From Nocardia cyriacigeorgica (GTDB taxonomy: Bacteria > Actinomycetota > Actinomycetes > Mycobacteriales > Mycobacteriaceae), in NCBI RefSeq assembly GCF_010868145.1, contig NZ_JAAGUY010000003.1, positions 221,276 to 285,275 on the forward strand: a stretch of 64,000 bases of DNA, given 5' to 3'. The notes under the pieces are model-generated. The model saw only the letters and a list, made by a program, of their open reading frames with translations, did not search any database and had not been told where the DNA came from. A program made the translations under genes and the position numbers. Below are positions 20,101 through 27,551 of this stretch, piece after piece (the stretch's first letter is position 1; each line of letters starts with the position of its first letter).

Positions 20101-21164
20101 ACATTGGTGGCCAGTACGACCCGGCGTCCGGTGTGCGAGGCGAAGACTCGATGCTGTTCGGCCGCCGAGAGCCGCGCGTAGAGCGGCAGGATCTCGGTGC
20201 GTGGCAATTTCAGCTCGCGCAGGGCATCGGCGGTATCGCGGATTTCGCGTTCACCGGAGAGGAAGACCAGCACATCGCCGTCGCCTTCGGTGAACAGTTC
20301 GGTGACCGCGTCGCCGATGGCGTCCACCGGATCGCGGTCGAGGACACGGTCCTCGTCATCCTCGTCGCGGGACGGTACCGGCAGCGCCAGCGGCCGATAG
20401 CGGATCTCCACCGGATACGACCGGCCCGAGACCTCGACGATCGGCGCGGGTTTGCCTTCGGCATCGGCGAAATGGCGGGCGAACAGTTCCGGATCGATGG
20501 TCGCCGAGGTGATGATCACCTTCAGGTCGGGCCTGCGGGGGAGTAGCTGTTTGAGATAGCCGAGCAGGAAGTCGATATTGAGGCTCCGCTCGTGGGCCTC
20601 GTCGATGATGATCGTGTCGTAGCCGCGCAGCAGCCGGTCACGCTGGATCTCCGCGAGCAGGATGCCGTCGGTCATCAGCTTGACCAGCGTGTGTTCGGCG
20701 GCCTGATCGGTGAAGCGGACCGTGTAGCCAACGGCGTCGCCGAGTTCGGTGCCCAATTCCTCGGCGATACGTTCGGCGACCGCCCGTGCGGCGAGCCTGC
20801 GGGGCTGGGTATGGCCGATCATGCCGCGGATGCCGCGACCCAACTCCAGGCAGATCTTCGGGATCTGGGTGGTCTTACCCGAGCCCGTCTCGCCCGCGAC
20901 GATCACGACCTGGTTGGCGGCGATGGCGGCGCCGATATCTTCGCGCCGCGCCGTGACCGGCAGCTGCGGTGGATAGTGGATCTCGGGTACGGCCGTACGA
21001 CGGTTGTCGATACGTTGCTCGGCCACCGCGATCTCGGTCTCGATGCGTCCGAGGTCGCCCCCGCGTGCCCGGTCCAGCTGTCTGCGCAGCCGATGCTCGT
21101 CGCGGAGTGTGAGAGTGGCCAGGCGGGTGCGAAGCTCACGCGGGCTGGCTGCGGTCCTGGTCAT
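17124..21164 (-). CDS. hrpA: ATP-dependent RNA helicase HrpA (DEAH box)
   Basis: From ATG 21164 the protein has 1346 residues, normal for HrpA; the longer frame to 21308 adds 48 residues without family character. Walker A is GETGSGKTTQ near residues 91-100. It is followed by the DEAH box (IIIDEAHERSLNIDFLLG), SATIDPELFA and the motif VI QRSGRCGRVADG. The OB-fold region and the long C-terminal DUF3418-like domain are present. HrpA is a 3'-5' RNA helicase implicated in resolving stalled or colliding ribosomes and in mRNA processing. It is monocistronic, divergent from the membrane protein gene at 21404. Confidence 0.95.
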   Translation of the reverse strand: MTRTAASPRELRTRLATLTLRDEHRLRRQLDRARGGDLGRIETEIAVAEQRIDNRRTAVPEIHYPPQLPVTARREDIGAAIAANQVVIVAGETGSGKTTQIPKICLELGRGIRGMIGHTQPRRLAARAVAERIAEELGTELGDAVGYTVRFTDQAAEHTLVKLMTDGILLAEIQRDRLLRGYDTIIIDEAHERSLNIDFLLGYLKQLLPRRPDLKVIITSATIDPELFARHFADAEGKPAPIVEVSGRSYPVEIRYRPLALPVPSRDEDDEDRVLDRDPVDAIGDAVTELFTEGDGDVLVFLSGEREIRDTADALRELKLPRTEILPLYARLSAAEQHRVFASHTGRRVVLATNVAETSLTVPGIRYVVDPGTARISRYSMRTKVQRLPIEPVSQASARQRSGRCGRVADGICIRLYSEDDFESRPLFTDPEILRTNLAAVILQMTALGLGDIEKFPFVEPPDSRAIRDGIALLEELGALARRTADDKNGLSLTPIGREMARLPVDPRMARMLVEAHRNGCLGEVLIIVAALSIQDVRERPAEQQQAADTKHARFAVEHSDFLAYLRLWDYLSGQRKSLSSNQFRRMCREEFLHYLRIREWQDLHGQLRTITKGLGWSAHGEHAAQPDKGEPKRGAPERSRGRGSGKPVKAAAASVSEDDTLPWDVTAIHQALLAGMLSHIGVREAESREFLGARGAKFMIFPGSSLAKKPPRWVMAAELVETSRLWGRMAARVEPEWAERLAGDLVKRTYSEPHWSSKRGAARAYERVTLYGVPLVTQRPVDYGRIDPIISRELFLRHALVQGEWQTKHEFFHRNRELLDDVADLEHRARRRDILVDDEVLFEFYDRRVPADIVSVRHFDSWWRTAKRTDPALLDFTSDTVVNEGAATLNPTDFPDTWRQGELSFPLTYQFEPGNDDDGVTARIPVAQLAHVRAMGFDWLVPGMREELATALIKTLPKNLRRAVVPAPDFAAGALAALTPRAEPLRTGLARELSRLGAVPITPNDLDPAALPDHLRMTFAAVDDRGTVLAREKSLARLKTRLAEQVSKSVARATAGAERAPALVWTAESLGTVAPTVKREVAGQTITGYPALVAEDEGVAVRVLSSPAEQATAMRTGTRELVLRAIPTSLRTVTAGLPPTDRLVVSQNPYGSLDGLVADCRSAAADELIAAAGGPVRGPEQFEALVATVRPELAAAAARLVRLAVPVLAEAHRVSSALANTAERDIADDVRDQLADLVFDGFISEWGSARLRELPRYLRAAVARLEALPGSAVRDRQGMAEIDTVLAAYDRLLSGLPEPRRRAPEVAEIWWMIEELRVSLFAQKLGTPYPVSAKRIQKAIGAIRR

Positions 21165-21403
21165 TGCGCCATCCAGCCTAGTGGACACCCACCGGCGGGG
21201 GCTGCGCATTTTCGTGTGGCGACAGCGGGTGGCGTGGCATATGCCCAGCGTATCGGTGATCGAGCGCGGCACGACCGTCGCCCAGTTCACATCGGCAGGC
21301 TGCGCCAACCGCCGCGGACATACTCCTGGATGGTGATTGCCGGGTGGATGCGCGCCTGCGATTCGGCCGGTGCACAGCCGGCCGGTGTGCGACGATCGGC
21401 GCC

Positions 21404-22054
21404 ATGATCACCAGCTGGGGTACACCGGCGTGGATCCGGGTGCTGCGACTTGCCTTCGGTGTGCTGGGTGTGGTCGCACTGGCCTGGATTCCGATACGCG
21501 CTATCGGTGAAGCCGACTTCTCGACCGCCAACTACTTCAGCTACTTCACCATCCAATCGAATGTGCTCGGCGTCGTCGTGCTGCTGATCGGCGCGCTGGT
21601 CGATCCGCGTGACGACCGCTGGCAGGCCGTGCGCGGGGCGAGCACGCTGTATCTGCTGATCACCGGCGTGGTGTACGCGGTGCTGCTGGCCAATATCGAC
21701 GTCATGCTCACCGACCGGTGGATCAACGATGTGCTGCACCGGCTGCTTCCGCTGGTCATGATGCTCGACTGGGTCCTGGTCCCGGTGAGCCTCGGGCTCA
21801 CCGGTCGATTGCTCGGCGCCCTGCTGATCTATCCGGCGGTCTACGGCGCGTACTCGCTGATCCGTGGCCCGATCGTCGGCTGGTATCCATACCCGTTCCT
21901 CGATCCGCGCGAGCAGGGCTATGCCTCGCTGGTCATCGGTCTTGTGGTGCTCGCCGGAGTCTTCGCGCTGCTCGCGGTGGCCGTCGTCGCGCTCGGCGGA
22001 CTCGCACACCGCTGGCAGGATGGACGAACAGCCGCCGAACCCAGGAGCGCCTGA
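21404..22054 (+). CDS. Pr6Pr-type integral membrane protein
   Basis: ATG 21404 gives 216 residues with about six hydrophobic helices, for example VLRLAFGVLGVVALAWIPI, NVLGVVVLLIGALV, STLYLLITGVVYAVLLANI and LVIGLVVLAGVFALLAVAVV. The motifs NYFSYFTIQSN and NDVLHRLLPLVMMLDW, together with YPAVYGAYSLIRG and WYPYPFLDP, are those of the Pr6Pr/FAR-17a-like membrane family. No enzymatic role is established in bacteria. Its stop overlaps the ATG of the aminotransferase (TGATG), so both are probably made from one mRNA. Confidence 0.75.
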   Translation: MITSWGTPAWIRVLRLAFGVLGVVALAWIPIRAIGEADFSTANYFSYFTIQSNVLGVVVLLIGALVDPRDDRWQAVRGASTLYLLITGVVYAVLLANIDVMLTDRWINDVLHRLLPLVMMLDWVLVPVSLGLTGRLLGALLIYPAVYGAYSLIRGPIVGWYPYPFLDPREQGYASLVIGLVVLAGVFALLAVAVVALGGLAHRWQDGRTAAEPRSA

Positions 22055-23277
22055 TGGGATCACTGTGGCACGGTTTCGCCGATATGGGCGCCGTCGCACG
22101 CGACGGCGCTTTCGTCGTCGCACGGGGTGAGGGCGCCTACATCTGGGATGAGGCGGGCAACCGCTACCTCGACGCCACGGCGGGTCTGTGGTTCGCCAAT
22201 GTCGGTCACGGCCGCCGCGAGATCGCCGACGCGGTAGCGGAGCAGCTGACGCGGCTGGCCCACTACTCGAACTTCGGTGACCTCGCCGCGCCGGTCACCC
22301 GGGACCTGGCCGAGCGTTTGGCCGAGCTGGCCCCGGTGCCCGGCAGCAAGATCTTCTTCACCTCGGGCGGATCGGACTCGATTGATACCGCGGCCAAGCT
22401 GGCCCGCCGCTACTGGCACGAACTCGGCAAGCCCGGTAAATCGATCATCGTCGGGCGTCACCTGGCCTACCACGGCATGCACGTCGCGGGCACCGCACTG
22501 TCGGGCTTGGCGCCGAACCGGGAAGGTTACGGCGAGCTGATGGCCGATGCCCGCACCGTCGAATGGAACGACCCCAAGGCACTGCTGGCGCTGATCGAGG
22601 ACCTCGGTGCCGAACGCATCGCGGCGTTCTTCTGTGAGCCGATCATCGGTGCGGGCGGGATCTATCTGCCGCCCGAGGGCTACCTGAACGAGGTACGCCG
22701 CATCTGCCGCGATCACGGCATCCTGTTCGTCGCCGACGAGGTGGTCACCGGATTCGGCCGGATCGGCGGATCCTGGTTCGCCTCCACCCGTTTCGGCCTC
22801 GAACCTGATCTGATGACCGCCGCCAAGGGCCTCACCTCCGGTTATGTGCCGATGGGTGCGGTCTTCATCGCACCGCATGTGGCCGAACCGTTCTTCGCCG
22901 GGGGCGTGTGGTGGCGCCACGGCTATACCTACGGCGGTCACGCCGGTTCCGCCGCCGCGGCCATGGCCAACCTCGACATCATCGAACGCGAGTCCCTGCT
23001 CACCGCTTCCGCGCAGTTGGAAAAGGCGCTGCACGAACACCTCTCGCCGTTGGCCGAACATCCGCGGGTCGCCGAGGTCCGCAGCGGGCTCGGTGCCGTG
23101 GCCGCGATCCAGCTCGCCGATCCCGCCGAAGCCCCTGCCATGGTGAAAGCGCTACGTACCCATGGTGTCTCGTCCCGAGCCGCCGGTGCGGGCGCCCTGC
23201 AGATCTCCCCGCCGTTCGTCATCACCGACGCTCAGCTCACCGAACTGGCGACCGCCTTCACCCGCGCCCTCGGCTGA
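22054..23277 (+). CDS. Class III (omega) aminotransferase
   Basis: This 407-residue PLP enzyme starts at ATG 22054, overlapping the upstream stop by one base. It has AGLWFANVGHGRREIADAV near the N-terminus and FFTSGGSDSIDTAAKLARR for phosphate binding. DEVVTGFGRIG supplies the PLP-contacting Asp, and the Schiff-base Lys lies in TAAKGLTSGYVPMG. It belongs to the fold-type I subgroup III of beta-alanine:pyruvate, polyamine and GABA aminotransferases. The amine donor is not predictable. A link to the polyamine genes at 27552-29881 is possible but unproven. Confidence 0.9.
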   Translation: MGSLWHGFADMGAVARDGAFVVARGEGAYIWDEAGNRYLDATAGLWFANVGHGRREIADAVAEQLTRLAHYSNFGDLAAPVTRDLAERLAELAPVPGSKIFFTSGGSDSIDTAAKLARRYWHELGKPGKSIIVGRHLAYHGMHVAGTALSGLAPNREGYGELMADARTVEWNDPKALLALIEDLGAERIAAFFCEPIIGAGGIYLPPEGYLNEVRRICRDHGILFVADEVVTGFGRIGGSWFASTRFGLEPDLMTAAKGLTSGYVPMGAVFIAPHVAEPFFAGGVWWRHGYTYGGHAGSAAAAMANLDIIERESLLTASAQLEKALHEHLSPLAEHPRVAEVRSGLGAVAAIQLADPAEAPAMVKALRTHGVSSRAAGAGALQISPPFVITDAQLTELATAFTRALG

Positions 23278-23373
23278 TCGGGTCGAATCCGCCTCGAAAG
23301 GGCGCGCAACGAGCTTGCGCGATGCGACGATGGATGGCGGTGTCCACGTCGCCGTGGCGAGAGGTGGTGGGGT

Positions 23374-24066
23374 GTGGCGGAATTCGTGCTCGAGTACGCG
23401 ACGGTGCGGTGGATGGCGGTGGCCGCGTTCGTAGTCGCCGGGGCGGTCGTGGCCGCGCGAGTGATGGCAACGGTCCCGGTGCACGTCGCCCCCGCCGGGT
23501 CCGCGGGCGCCGTCGATCAGGGCTGCGCTGTCGGCCGGGTGGTGCACGTCGAGGTCGATAGCCGGGCGGCTCCACTCGGGCTGCGCGTGGGCGCAGACGA
23601 TCGGGAATCCGATGCCGCGCATCTGATCATGTGCGCGGTGATGCTCGCGATGCTGGTGTTTCCGGCGCACGCGCATGCGCACGCGATGCGTGGGGTGCTG
23701 ATCGCGATGGCGGTGGCGTTCGGGACGCTGCTCATGGTTCGGGCGGCGGAGTGGCACGCCGGTGGCCGGGTGCTACCGGTGGCGCGGATGAGCGCTCTCG
23801 GATACCACCTGCTGGCGGCAACGGTGATGCTGTACGCGATGTCCGGTCACACGATGAGCGGGCATTCGGGCGGGCCGGGGACTGCTCCCGCGATCGGCCT
23901 GGCAGTGCTGTTCCTGGCCGACGCCGCGATGATGTTCGTCTGCGCGATCACCGGCAGGCACCACCGCTGGCTCGTCCATGCTGGATCGCGGCCCGCCGCG
24001 CTGGTTCCGCACGTCGTGATGGATCTGGGCATGGTGTACATGCTTGTGGCCGCGGCAGCCGGATGA
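23374..24066 (+). CDS. DUF5134-like membrane protein, His/Met-rich
   Basis: The 230-residue protein starts at GTG 23374, with GAGAGGTGG upstream. It has about six hydrophobic segments (LIMCAVMLAMLVFP, MRGVLIAMAVAFGTLLMV, YHLLAATVMLYAM, IGLAVLFLADAAMMFVC, VVMDLGMVYMLVAAA) and many membrane-proximal His and Met residues (AHAHAHAM, SGHTMSGHS). Such clusters occur in actinobacterial DUF5134 proteins often found near copper- or membrane-stress genes, so metal handling is a weak inference. It is convergent with the PhzF-like gene 4 nt away. Confidence 0.65.
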   Translation: MAEFVLEYATVRWMAVAAFVVAGAVVAARVMATVPVHVAPAGSAGAVDQGCAVGRVVHVEVDSRAAPLGLRVGADDRESDAAHLIMCAVMLAMLVFPAHAHAHAMRGVLIAMAVAFGTLLMVRAAEWHAGGRVLPVARMSALGYHLLAATVMLYAMSGHTMSGHSGGPGTAPAIGLAVLFLADAAMMFVCAITGRHHRWLVHAGSRPAALVPHVVMDLGMVYMLVAAAAG

Positions 24067-24070
24067 ACGC

Positions 24071-24745
24071 CTACAGATCCACGATCGAATCGGCGACCAC
24101 ACGTCCACCGAGCCGGACCCAGCCGTCGGAATCCCATTCGGTGAAGATCTGCGACCCCTGGCCCTGGGTGATGATCAGGCCTCGGCGTAGCAAAGCCGTC
24201 AGCGCGACAGCGGCCGCGCCGGTGGCCTCGTCCTCCGCGATTCCCATGGCGGGCGCGAACATCCGTGAACGCAGCGCGCCGCGGTGCTCATCGGTCCAGG
24301 ACCATAGATAGTGCGAGCCCTCGGGGAAATCGTCGGGGTTGACCATGGTGAGCTCGTCGGGCTGCCCGAGCTGATGGAAGGTGAAGTCGGGGGCCCAGGT
24401 ACCGCGAGCCCTCACCCACACCAGTCCGTCGGCCAGCTCCACCGGCACCGGCCCTGCCGGAACGTCGAGGGTGTGAGTCGGCAAACCCCGCTCGGCCAGC
24501 CACCATCCGGTGCCGACCGACGGATGTCCGGCGAATGGCAACTCCACCTTGGGGGTGTAGATCCGTACGCGAGCGATCTCATCGACAGGTTCGGCGACGA
24601 ACACCGTCTCGCTGTAGCCGAGACGGGATGCGACGGCCTGCCGCTGCGACTCCTCGATGTCCGTGGCCCGCACGACACCCAACTGGTTGCCGAATCGTCC
24701 CGCCGGATCGGTGAATACTCGCAACACTTCAGCCTGTGTGCCCAT
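24071..24745 (-). CDS. PhzF family isomerase-like protein
   Basis: ATG 24745 gives 224 residues, the short form seen for M. tuberculosis Rv2716. The N-terminus VFTDPAGRFGNQLGVV and the catalytic-Glu motif YSETVFV near residue 46 are diagnostic. RVRIYTPKVELPFAGHPSVGTGWWL is the family hallmark, with FAGHPSVG lining the active site. PhzF proteins adopt the diaminopimelate-epimerase fold and catalyse isomerisations; no phenazine genes are present, so the substrate is unknown. Confidence 0.85.
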   Translation of the reverse strand: MGTQAEVLRVFTDPAGRFGNQLGVVRATDIEESQRQAVASRLGYSETVFVAEPVDEIARVRIYTPKVELPFAGHPSVGTGWWLAERGLPTHTLDVPAGPVPVELADGLVWVRARGTWAPDFTFHQLGQPDELTMVNPDDFPEGSHYLWSWTDEHRGALRSRMFAPAMGIAEDEATGAAAVALTALLRRGLIITQGQGSQIFTEWDSDGWVRLGGRVVADSIVDL

Positions 24746-24885
24746 GTCAGCTGAGCGTACTAGGCGAGAGGGCCGCCGTAGCGGCGTCCATGTCACACAT
24801 CACAGCAAATAGTTGGCAAACATTACTGGGTGACGATGGCCCCGACCGTGCGGGTCGAGGCCATCGGATCGGCAGAGAGTGCAGG

Positions 24886-25425
24886 TCAGACCGTCGCGGT
24901 CGCCAATGCCTCGGTGGACTGCACGGCCTGGCCGACACCGGCCACGATCGCGGCAGCACGCAGCGCCTCGAAGATCACCTCACGCGAGACGCCCTCTTCA
25001 CGCAGGGTGTGCTCATGCGCCTCCAGGCAGTGCTGGCAGCCGTTGATCGAGGACACCGCGAACGACCACAGCTCGAAGTCGGCCTTGTCGACGCCGGGGG
25101 TGCCGATGATCTGCATGCGCAGACCGGCCCGGAGGTCGTCGTACTTGCCGTCCAGGAACGCCTTGCCGCGGTAGAACACATTGTTCATACCCATGATGGA
25201 CGCGGCGCCAAGGGCGGCGTTGTAGGCCTCCGCGGACAGGGTGTCGGCGGCTTCCTCGGCGATCTCGCGCAGCGTGGTCGCCGAGCGGGTCGCGGCCGCG
25301 GTGGCCAGCAGGGTGCCCCAGAGCTGCTGCTCGTTCAGCACCGTGGTGCGCGCGAGCGAGGACAGGTTGAGCTTGAGGTCCTTGGCGTACTCGGGTAGCG
25401 AGTTCTTCAGGTTATCGATGCTCAT
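24886..25425 (-). CDS. ahpD: Alkyl hydroperoxide reductase AhpD
   Basis: The 179-residue protein contains [16 protein letters not shown], the CxxC-xxx-His centre of AhpD. The supporting acidic residue lies in the preceding ADFELW helix. AhpD is a thioredoxin-like adaptor that passes electrons from the lipoamide system (Lpd/DlaT in mycobacteria) to AhpC. It is encoded 19 nt downstream of ahpC in the same operon. Confidence 0.95.
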   Translation of the reverse strand: MSIDNLKNSLPEYAKDLKLNLSSLARTTVLNEQQLWGTLLATAAATRSATTLREIAEEAADTLSAEAYNAALGAASIMGMNNVFYRGKAFLDGKYDDLRAGLRMQIIGTPGVDKADFELWSFAVSSINGCQHCLEAHEHTLREEGVSREVIFEALRAAAIVAGVGQAVQSTEALATATV

Positions 25426-25444
25426 GGCTTATCTACCTCGAACC

Positions 25445-26032
25445 TCAGACGCTCGCGGCCAGCAGCTCGCCGGCGTTGATGGTCGGGTCGCCCTTCTTCC
25501 AGTTGCAGGCGCACAGCTCGTCGGACTGCAGTGCGTCAAGAACGCGCAGCACCTCGTCGACGTTGCGGCCGACGGATCCGGCGGTCACCGAGACGAACTG
25601 GATCTCGTTGTTCGGGTCGATGATGAAGGTGGCGCGGTCGGCGACACCGTCGGCGTTGAGAACGCCGGTGGCAGCGGCCAGTTCACGCTTGAGGTCCGAC
25701 AGCATCGGGAACGGGAGGGTCTTGAGTTCCTCGTGCTGGGCCCGCCACTGGAAGTGCACGAACTCGTTGTCGACCGAGGCGCCGAGCACCTGGGCATCAC
25801 GGTCGGCGAACTCGTCGTTCAACTTGCCGAACGCGGCGATCTCGGTCGGGCACACGAAGGTGAAGTCCTTCGGCCAGAAGAACACGATCCGCCACTTGCC
25901 CGCGTGGTCGTCGCTGGTGATCTGGGTGAAGTAGTCGTCTGGCTGCTGAGCGTCGACCTTCGACAGGTCACCGCCGATCACCGCGGTGAGGTTGTACGCC
26001 GGGAACTGGTCGCCGATGGTCAGCAGGGCCAT
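25445..26032 (-). CDS. ahpC: Peroxiredoxin AhpC
   Basis: I chose ATG 26032 because AGGAG then sits at proper spacing; the in-frame ATG at 26038 abuts the ribosome binding site. The 195 residues match the mycobacterial length. The peroxidatic Cys is in DFTFVCPTEIAAF and the resolving Cys is in SDELCACNWKKGD near the C-terminus. AhpC reduces organic hydroperoxides, H2O2 and peroxynitrite and is recycled by AhpD. It is divergent from an intact oxyR, which probably activates it. Confidence 0.97.
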   Translation of the reverse strand: MALLTIGDQFPAYNLTAVIGGDLSKVDAQQPDDYFTQITSDDHAGKWRIVFFWPKDFTFVCPTEIAAFGKLNDEFADRDAQVLGASVDNEFVHFQWRAQHEELKTLPFPMLSDLKRELAAATGVLNADGVADRATFIIDPNNEIQFVSVTAGSVGRNVDEVLRVLDALQSDELCACNWKKGDPTINAGELLAASV

Positions 26033-26089
26033 GCTCATCTCCTCGTCATGTCGGTGGCCGGCGTGGTCGGAATGACCAGCCGGCGGGTG

Positions 26090-26118
26090 CAATAAAGCTC
26101 AACTGTGATCTTGCCCAA
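26090..26118 (-). promoter_or_regulatory. Candidate ahpC promoter
   Basis: On the minus strand TTGGGC (26118-26113) and TTATTG (26095-26090) are separated by exactly 17 nt. They lie about 58 nt upstream of the ahpC ATG, so this is a plausible SigA-type promoter. The remaining upstream DNA to oxyR would hold OxyR sites, including the repeated TGATAGG at 26139-26145 and 26157-26163. Confidence 0.35.
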
Positions 26119-26151
26119 GAACCGGTAAAAGGTAAAGGTGATAGGTCGCAC

Positions 26152-26167
26152 TACACTGATAGGCGTG
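26152..26167 (+). promoter_or_regulatory. Candidate oxyR -10 element; mRNA may be leaderless
   Basis: TACACT at 26152-26157 resembles a -10 hexamer and ends 7 nt before the GTG at 26165, so transcription could begin at the start codon itself. No ribosome binding site precedes the GTG, which supports a leaderless mRNA, a common actinobacterial mode. Confidence 0.35.
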
Positions 26168-27073
26168 ACTGATCAGACTTATCAGCCAACCCTGTCGCAG
26201 CTGCGTGCGTTCGTAGCGATCGCGGAGTACCGGCATTTCGGCACGGCCGCGGCCCGGCTCAATGTGAGCCAGCCCACGTTATCGCAGGCGCTGGCCGCGC
26301 TCGAACACGGCCTCGGATTGCAGCTGATCGAGCGCAGCACCCGCCGGGTGTTGGTGACCGCGGCGGGAATGCGGTTGCTGCCGCAGGCCATGGCGACGCT
26401 GGAGGCGGCCGACCGGTTCCTGGCCTCGGCGACCGGCGACGGCCTCGGCGGCGCACTGCGGATGGGCATCATCCCGACCGCCGCCCCTTATATTCTGCCG
26501 TCGCTGCTGCCCGCGCTGCGCCGGAAGCTGCCCGCGCTGGTGCCGCAGGTGGTCGAGGATCAGACCGCACGGCTGCTCGAGGGATTGCGTACCGGAGTCC
26601 TCGACGTCGCTGTGCTCGCGTTACCGACCGAGGCGTCGGGGCTGATCGAGATTCCGCTGTACACCGAGGAGTTCGTGCTGGTCCTGCCGCGCGAACACGA
26701 GCTGGCCGGGCGCACCGATATCGAACCCGCCGCGCTGGACGCGCTGCCCATGCTGTTGCTGGACGAGGGGCACTGCCTGCGTGATCAGACCCTGGAGCTG
26801 TGCCGCTCGGCCGACGCGCACCCCGCCGCGGTCGGCGACACACGCGCGGCGTCGCTGGCGACCGTGGTGCAGTGCGTGGCAGGCGGGCTCGGCATCACGC
26901 TGATCCCGGAGATGGCGGTGGCGGCCGAGACCGGCCGCGGCACCTTGGACACCGCGCGCTTCGCGACCCCGGCCCCCGGCCGCACCCTAGGCTTGGTGTT
27001 CCGAGCATCGACCGCCCGTGCCGACGACTACGCCTACCTCGCCGAGATCATCCGTACCCAACGGCCCGCCTGA
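26165..27073 (+). CDS. oxyR: LysR-type hydrogen peroxide regulator OxyR
   Basis: From GTG 26165 the protein has 302 residues. The N-terminal LysR helix-turn-helix is complete (TLSQLRAFVAIAEYRHFGTAA, ARLNVSQPTLSQALAALEHG). The effector domain carries the redox cysteines expected for OxyR in LLLDEGHCLRDQTLELCRSA (CLRDQTLELC). It is full length, unlike the pseudogene in M. tuberculosis. It should activate the divergent ahpCD operon upon peroxide oxidation. Confidence 0.93.
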   Translation: MTDQTYQPTLSQLRAFVAIAEYRHFGTAAARLNVSQPTLSQALAALEHGLGLQLIERSTRRVLVTAAGMRLLPQAMATLEAADRFLASATGDGLGGALRMGIIPTAAPYILPSLLPALRRKLPALVPQVVEDQTARLLEGLRTGVLDVAVLALPTEASGLIEIPLYTEEFVLVLPREHELAGRTDIEPAALDALPMLLLDEGHCLRDQTLELCRSADAHPAAVGDTRAASLATVVQCVAGGLGITLIPEMAVAAETGRGTLDTARFATPAPGRTLGLVFRASTARADDYAYLAEIIRTQRPA

Positions 27074-27185
27074 ACCGTCTCGGCCCAGCCGGGGTGAAAT
27101 ACCGGCGCCCAGACCTGTATTGGCTCGAGGCGACTGGTCGTCTCAGCCGAAGGTAGGAGCCAATGGTCCGTCGACTGCTGGCGCA

Positions 27186-27539
27186 GGTGGTGGCGGTGCG
27201 ATCGTCGATCTCGGCACGGTTCTGGTCGATCACGCCATGGCCGGACTGCCCGCGACGGCGCCGTTGGTGAGCAAGGGCGGGATTCACGCGCTGACAGTGA
27301 GTCTCGCGGCCGAACTCGGTGCACACGACATTCGCGTCAATGCCGTTGCGCCGGGCTTCATCCGGACGCCGCTGTTCGGTGACGGCGACGAGAGGGCCGC
27401 GGCCGGGCTCGCGCTGCTCGACCGTGTCGGTGAGGTCGCCGACACGACGGCCGCGGTATTGCACCTGATCGACGCCACCTTCACCACCGGCCATATCCTT
27501 CCCGTCGACAGTGGATTCGTGGCGGGAAGGGTGGTCTGA
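27186..27539 (+). pseudogene. Remnant of a short-chain dehydrogenase (C-terminal half)
   Basis: The reading frame from about 27186 gives GGAIVDLGTVLVDHAMAGLP, then VSKGGIHALTVSLAAELGAH and IRVNAVAPGFIRTPLFG, the second half of an SDR including the C-terminal substrate loop. The TGxxxGxG cofactor half is missing, and the stretch back to oxyR shows no SDR similarity. The first usable ATG (27237) would give about 100 residues. The catalytic Lys is present, but the position four residues before it is Pro, not Tyr. I read it as a truncated, non-functional gene left by a deletion. Confidence 0.6.
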
Positions 27540-27551
27540 CCGCCGAAGGCC

